Below are positions 62,462-64,000 of a DNA stretch of 64,000 bases, one piece after another. Origin of the DNA: Ponticaulis sp. GTDB taxonomy: Bacteria > Pseudomonadota > Alphaproteobacteria > Caulobacterales > Hyphomonadaceae. The notes under the pieces are model-generated. The model was not told the origin of the DNA and made no database searches. It was given only the letters and a program-made list of their open reading frames with translations. Location: NCBI GenBank assembly GCA_002723155.1, contig PBNO01000015.1, positions 186,001 through 250,000 on the forward strand, written 5' to 3'. The translations under genes and the position numbers were made by a program. Position 1 is the stretch's first letter. Each line of letters begins with the position of its first letter.

Positions 62462-63024
62462 AGCGCGCGTCTATCTTAACCGCAGTATCAGCACTCACCG
62501 TGTTCGGCGCGCCTGCCGCGTTCGCTGCTGAAGGGGAGCCTCTGCTCCTGAACACCACCCACTGGGCGATGTTCGTGCTGGTCCTGTTCCTGCTCTTCGT
62601 TTGGCGTGCAGGTGCATTCAAAGCGATTGGCAAAATGCTGGACAATCGTGCTGATGAAATTCAGCGCGAACTTGATCACGCTAAAAGCCTTCGTGAAGAA
62701 GCAGCAGCCGTCCTAAAAGACGCTGAACGCAAGCAGCAGGACGCTGCAGACCACGCAGCGGCGATCGTTCGTCAGGCTGAAGCAGACGCGAAAGCTATGC
62801 TCTCTCAGGCTGACAAAGACCTCGCTGAAATGGTCGCTCGTCGTGAAGCTCAAGTGCAGGTTCGCATTGCGCGCGCAGAAGAAGAAGCTACCCGTGCTGT
62901 GAAGCGCGTAGCGGCTGATGCTGCGACACGTGCTGCAGCAGATCTGGTTCGCTCTAACGCGGACAAGACATCCGGCGCAGACACATTCACCCAGGCACTG
63001 GGTCAGGTTAAGTCAGCGCTCTAA
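62458..63024 (+). CDS. atpF: ATP synthase F0 subunit b
   Basis: Second stator subunit, 188 residues. Unusually for a b subunit it begins with a signal-peptide-like segment (MKRASILTAVSALTVFGAPAAFA) before the membrane helix (HWAMFVLVLFLLFVWRA), then a long coiled coil with Ala/Glu/Lys heptads and the tail SGADTFTQALGQVKSAL. A strong terminator follows, closing the F0 operon; the F1 genes are not here, as expected where F0 and F1 are split. Confidence 0.94.
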   Translation: MKRASILTAVSALTVFGAPAAFAAEGEPLLLNTTHWAMFVLVLFLLFVWRAGAFKAIGKMLDNRADEIQRELDHAKSLREEAAAVLKDAERKQQDAADHAAAIVRQAEADAKAMLSQADKDLAEMVARREAQVQVRIARAEEEATRAVKRVAADAATRAAADLVRSNADKTSGADTFTQALGQVKSAL

Positions 63025-63052
63025 GCTCTGCTAAACCGATAAGAACTTTAAG

Positions 63053-63082
63053 AACGCCGCTTCCCACCAAGCGGCGTTTTTT
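63053..63082 (+). terminator. Rho-independent terminator of the F0 operon
   Basis: AACGCCGCTT / AAGCGGCGTT, a perfect 10-bp stem with a 6-base loop, ending in a six-T run. Confidence 0.95.
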
Positions 63083-63145
63083 ATTGCCCTTCCGCGCCAC
63101 CTCATCAATCCTAGGCGCCAGCTGCAAACCATGGAGACACCGAAT

Positions 63146-63382
63146 ATGGCCGACATCAAACTCTCCGAAGTACAGCGAGATCACCTGATTGATGGAATCA
63201 AATCTTATATGTCCGAAGAACTGGACGCTGATGTTGGAAGCTTCGAAGCGGGGTTCTTTCTGGACTATTTGATCAAAGAGATCGGACCTGCTGTCTACAA
63301 TCAGGCGATCTACGACACACAGGCTGCGCTCACCCAACAGATAGAGCGCCTGTCAGAAGATTTACTTCAACTGGAAAAGTAA
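63146..63382 (+). CDS. DUF2164 family protein
   Basis: A 78-residue soluble helical protein matching DUF2164: IKLSEVQRDHLIDGIKSYMSEE, DADVGSFEAGFFLDYLIKEIGP, VYNQAIYDTQAALTQQIERL. ATG at 63146 is preferred because GGAGA lies 8 bases before it; another ATG is at 63131. Function unknown, widely conserved. Convergent with the next gene (9 bases). Confidence 0.9.
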   Translation: MADIKLSEVQRDHLIDGIKSYMSEELDADVGSFEAGFFLDYLIKEIGPAVYNQAIYDTQAALTQQIERLSEDLLQLEK

Positions 63383-63391
63383 CAGACCGCT

Positions 63392-63736
63392 TTAGCTGTC
63401 TTTGTGTTCGCCGAAGATGAGGCGCAGCAGCCAGTCCGGCGCAAACCGCTCGAGGCTCGGATGACGGGCAAGCATCCCCTGCAGCCAGCGACGGCCCCAC
63501 ACGGCATTGCGTGCGAGCAGCACCACGCCCAGAATTACAATCGGCAGACCAATTGGGATGATCGGCGTCAGGAAGGCGATGATCACACCAAGCGGGATCA
63601 GGATCGCCCCCAGAACAGCCAGCGCCGACCGAATAATTGCGGCTACACCTTGCTTCACCATCGACGGAGGGGCCTGCGTCGCAGATGCGGCAGCTTTCTC
63701 TGTCTGGGATGAAGGATTTTCGTTCGGAGCGATCAT
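63392..63736 (-). CDS. Membrane protein of unknown function
   Basis: A protein of 114 residues from the ATG at 63736 (143 if a GTG at 63823 is used; neither has a clear ribosome site). A Ser/Thr/Gln-rich N-terminus is followed by a long hydrophobic region rich in Pro and Gly (LIPLGVIIAFLTPIIPIGLP), predicted as two helices, and a basic tail RRWLQGMLARHPSLERFAPD. It resembles the small PGPGW-type transmembrane proteins in pattern only. Confidence 0.7.
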   Translation of the reverse strand: MIAPNENPSSQTEKAAASATQAPPSMVKQGVAAIIRSALAVLGAILIPLGVIIAFLTPIIPIGLPIVILGVVLLARNAVWGRRWLQGMLARHPSLERFAPDWLLRLIFGEHKDS

Positions 63737-63859
63737 GAAAGTCGATATGGGGTAAGCGGAGATATAAAGCAATTGGACAAAGCGCGCGAACCGGCCATTA
63801 TTTGACGGATAAGCGCTCACCAACGCGTGTATGTGATTTTAAGTGGGACGAAGCACACC

Positions 63860-64000
63860 ATGCGATTGAACCTGATCCAGGCCTTACGCGCTTTCGCTGC
63901 CTATCTCGTAGTGTTCTACCATATCCGCGCCATCGAATTTGAATATGCGCGCGAATTGGGCACCGATGAATATGCGTTGGTAGGCGGGCTCTTCTCCAAT
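63860..64000 (+). CDS. Acyltransferase family 3 protein, N-terminal part (runs off window)
   Basis: The first 47 codons of a frame that continues past the right edge: MRLNLIQALRAFAAYLVVFYH is the standard start of OafA/YrhL-type membrane acyltransferases (Acyl_transf_3), with the conserved R-A-x-A-A and the His at the end of helix 1. GGGACG lies shortly before the ATG. These enzymes O-acetylate polysaccharides, lipids or antibiotics; the target is not known. Confidence 0.8.
   Translation, partial: MRLNLIQALRAFAAYLVVFYHIRAIEFEYARELGTDEYALVGGLFSN

Overview
This window looks like chromosomal DNA of a marine, stalk- or bud-forming type of alphaproteobacterium (Hyphomonadaceae / Maricaulales-like). 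The basis is a CcrM-type GANTC methyltransferase, a split F0 operon in the order I-a-c-b'-b, an SMC preceded by DciA and DsbA-like genes, a complete nadA-nadB-nadC set with an NrtR-type regulator, many secreted proteins of unknown function, and a LexA box of the alphaproteobacterial type (GTTC-N7-GTTC). The taxon is inferred from gene content, not from a marker search. No rRNA, tRNA, CRISPR array, insertion sequence, prophage or plasmid gene was seen; nearly all of it is dense housekeeping chromosome with small secreted or membrane proteins between.

Layout. 1-3041: end of a TonB siderophore receptor, a PepSY membrane protein and two tiny membrane proteins (iron uptake). 3046-9663: rpsD, a cysteine-rich Sel1-like secreted protein, a PPK2 kinase, a DUF5916 outer-membrane-type protein, a lipoprotein behind a perfect palindrome, and a PhyH dioxygenase. 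9660-15115: pdxH, a cyclase-family hydrolase, aroC, DUF924, a methyltransferase and tlyA. 15229-24215: an HD phosphohydrolase, then tyrosine phosphatase-nrtR-thioesterase, then nadA, two secreted paralogues, nadB, nadC and an SDR. 24267-30296: SleB-type cell wall hydrolase, ppdK, glyS. 30517-37399: small proteins, a PVA-dehydrogenase-like quinohaemoprotein, two secreted proteins and a leftward glyQ-DUF3088-methyltransferase-arfB run. 37703-46774: a Tat-exported PLP aminotransferase, trmN6-like methyltransferase, polyprenyl synthase, a MraY/WecA-type transferase, ispE, a TPR lipoprotein and ETF-QO. 47165-52936: uracil-DNA glycosylase, a GT2/DUF2064 pair, a double-receiver protein, a radical SAM protein behind an SOS box, and ccrM. 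52947-60265: mutY, dciA, three tandem DsbA-like proteins, smc. 60394-63024: F0 ATP synthase operon. 63146-64000: DUF2164, a membrane protein and the start of an acyltransferase.

How it fits together. Three themes stand out. First, NAD synthesis: a Nudix-related repressor gene lies just upstream of nadA, and two copies of one palindromic sequence sit at the nadA promoter, so the candidate sensor, operators and target genes are all visible; two secreted cysteine proteins are embedded in the same operon. Second, an oxidative envelope: three DsbA-like thiol oxidases in tandem and several secreted proteins with regularly spaced cysteines. Third, genome upkeep: mutY, uracil-DNA glycosylase, ccrM, dciA, smc and an SOS-boxed radical SAM protein lie within about 13 kb. 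Highly expressed genes (rpsD, atp) visibly favour CGT/GCT/GTT codons over the CGC/GCG/GTC of their neighbours.
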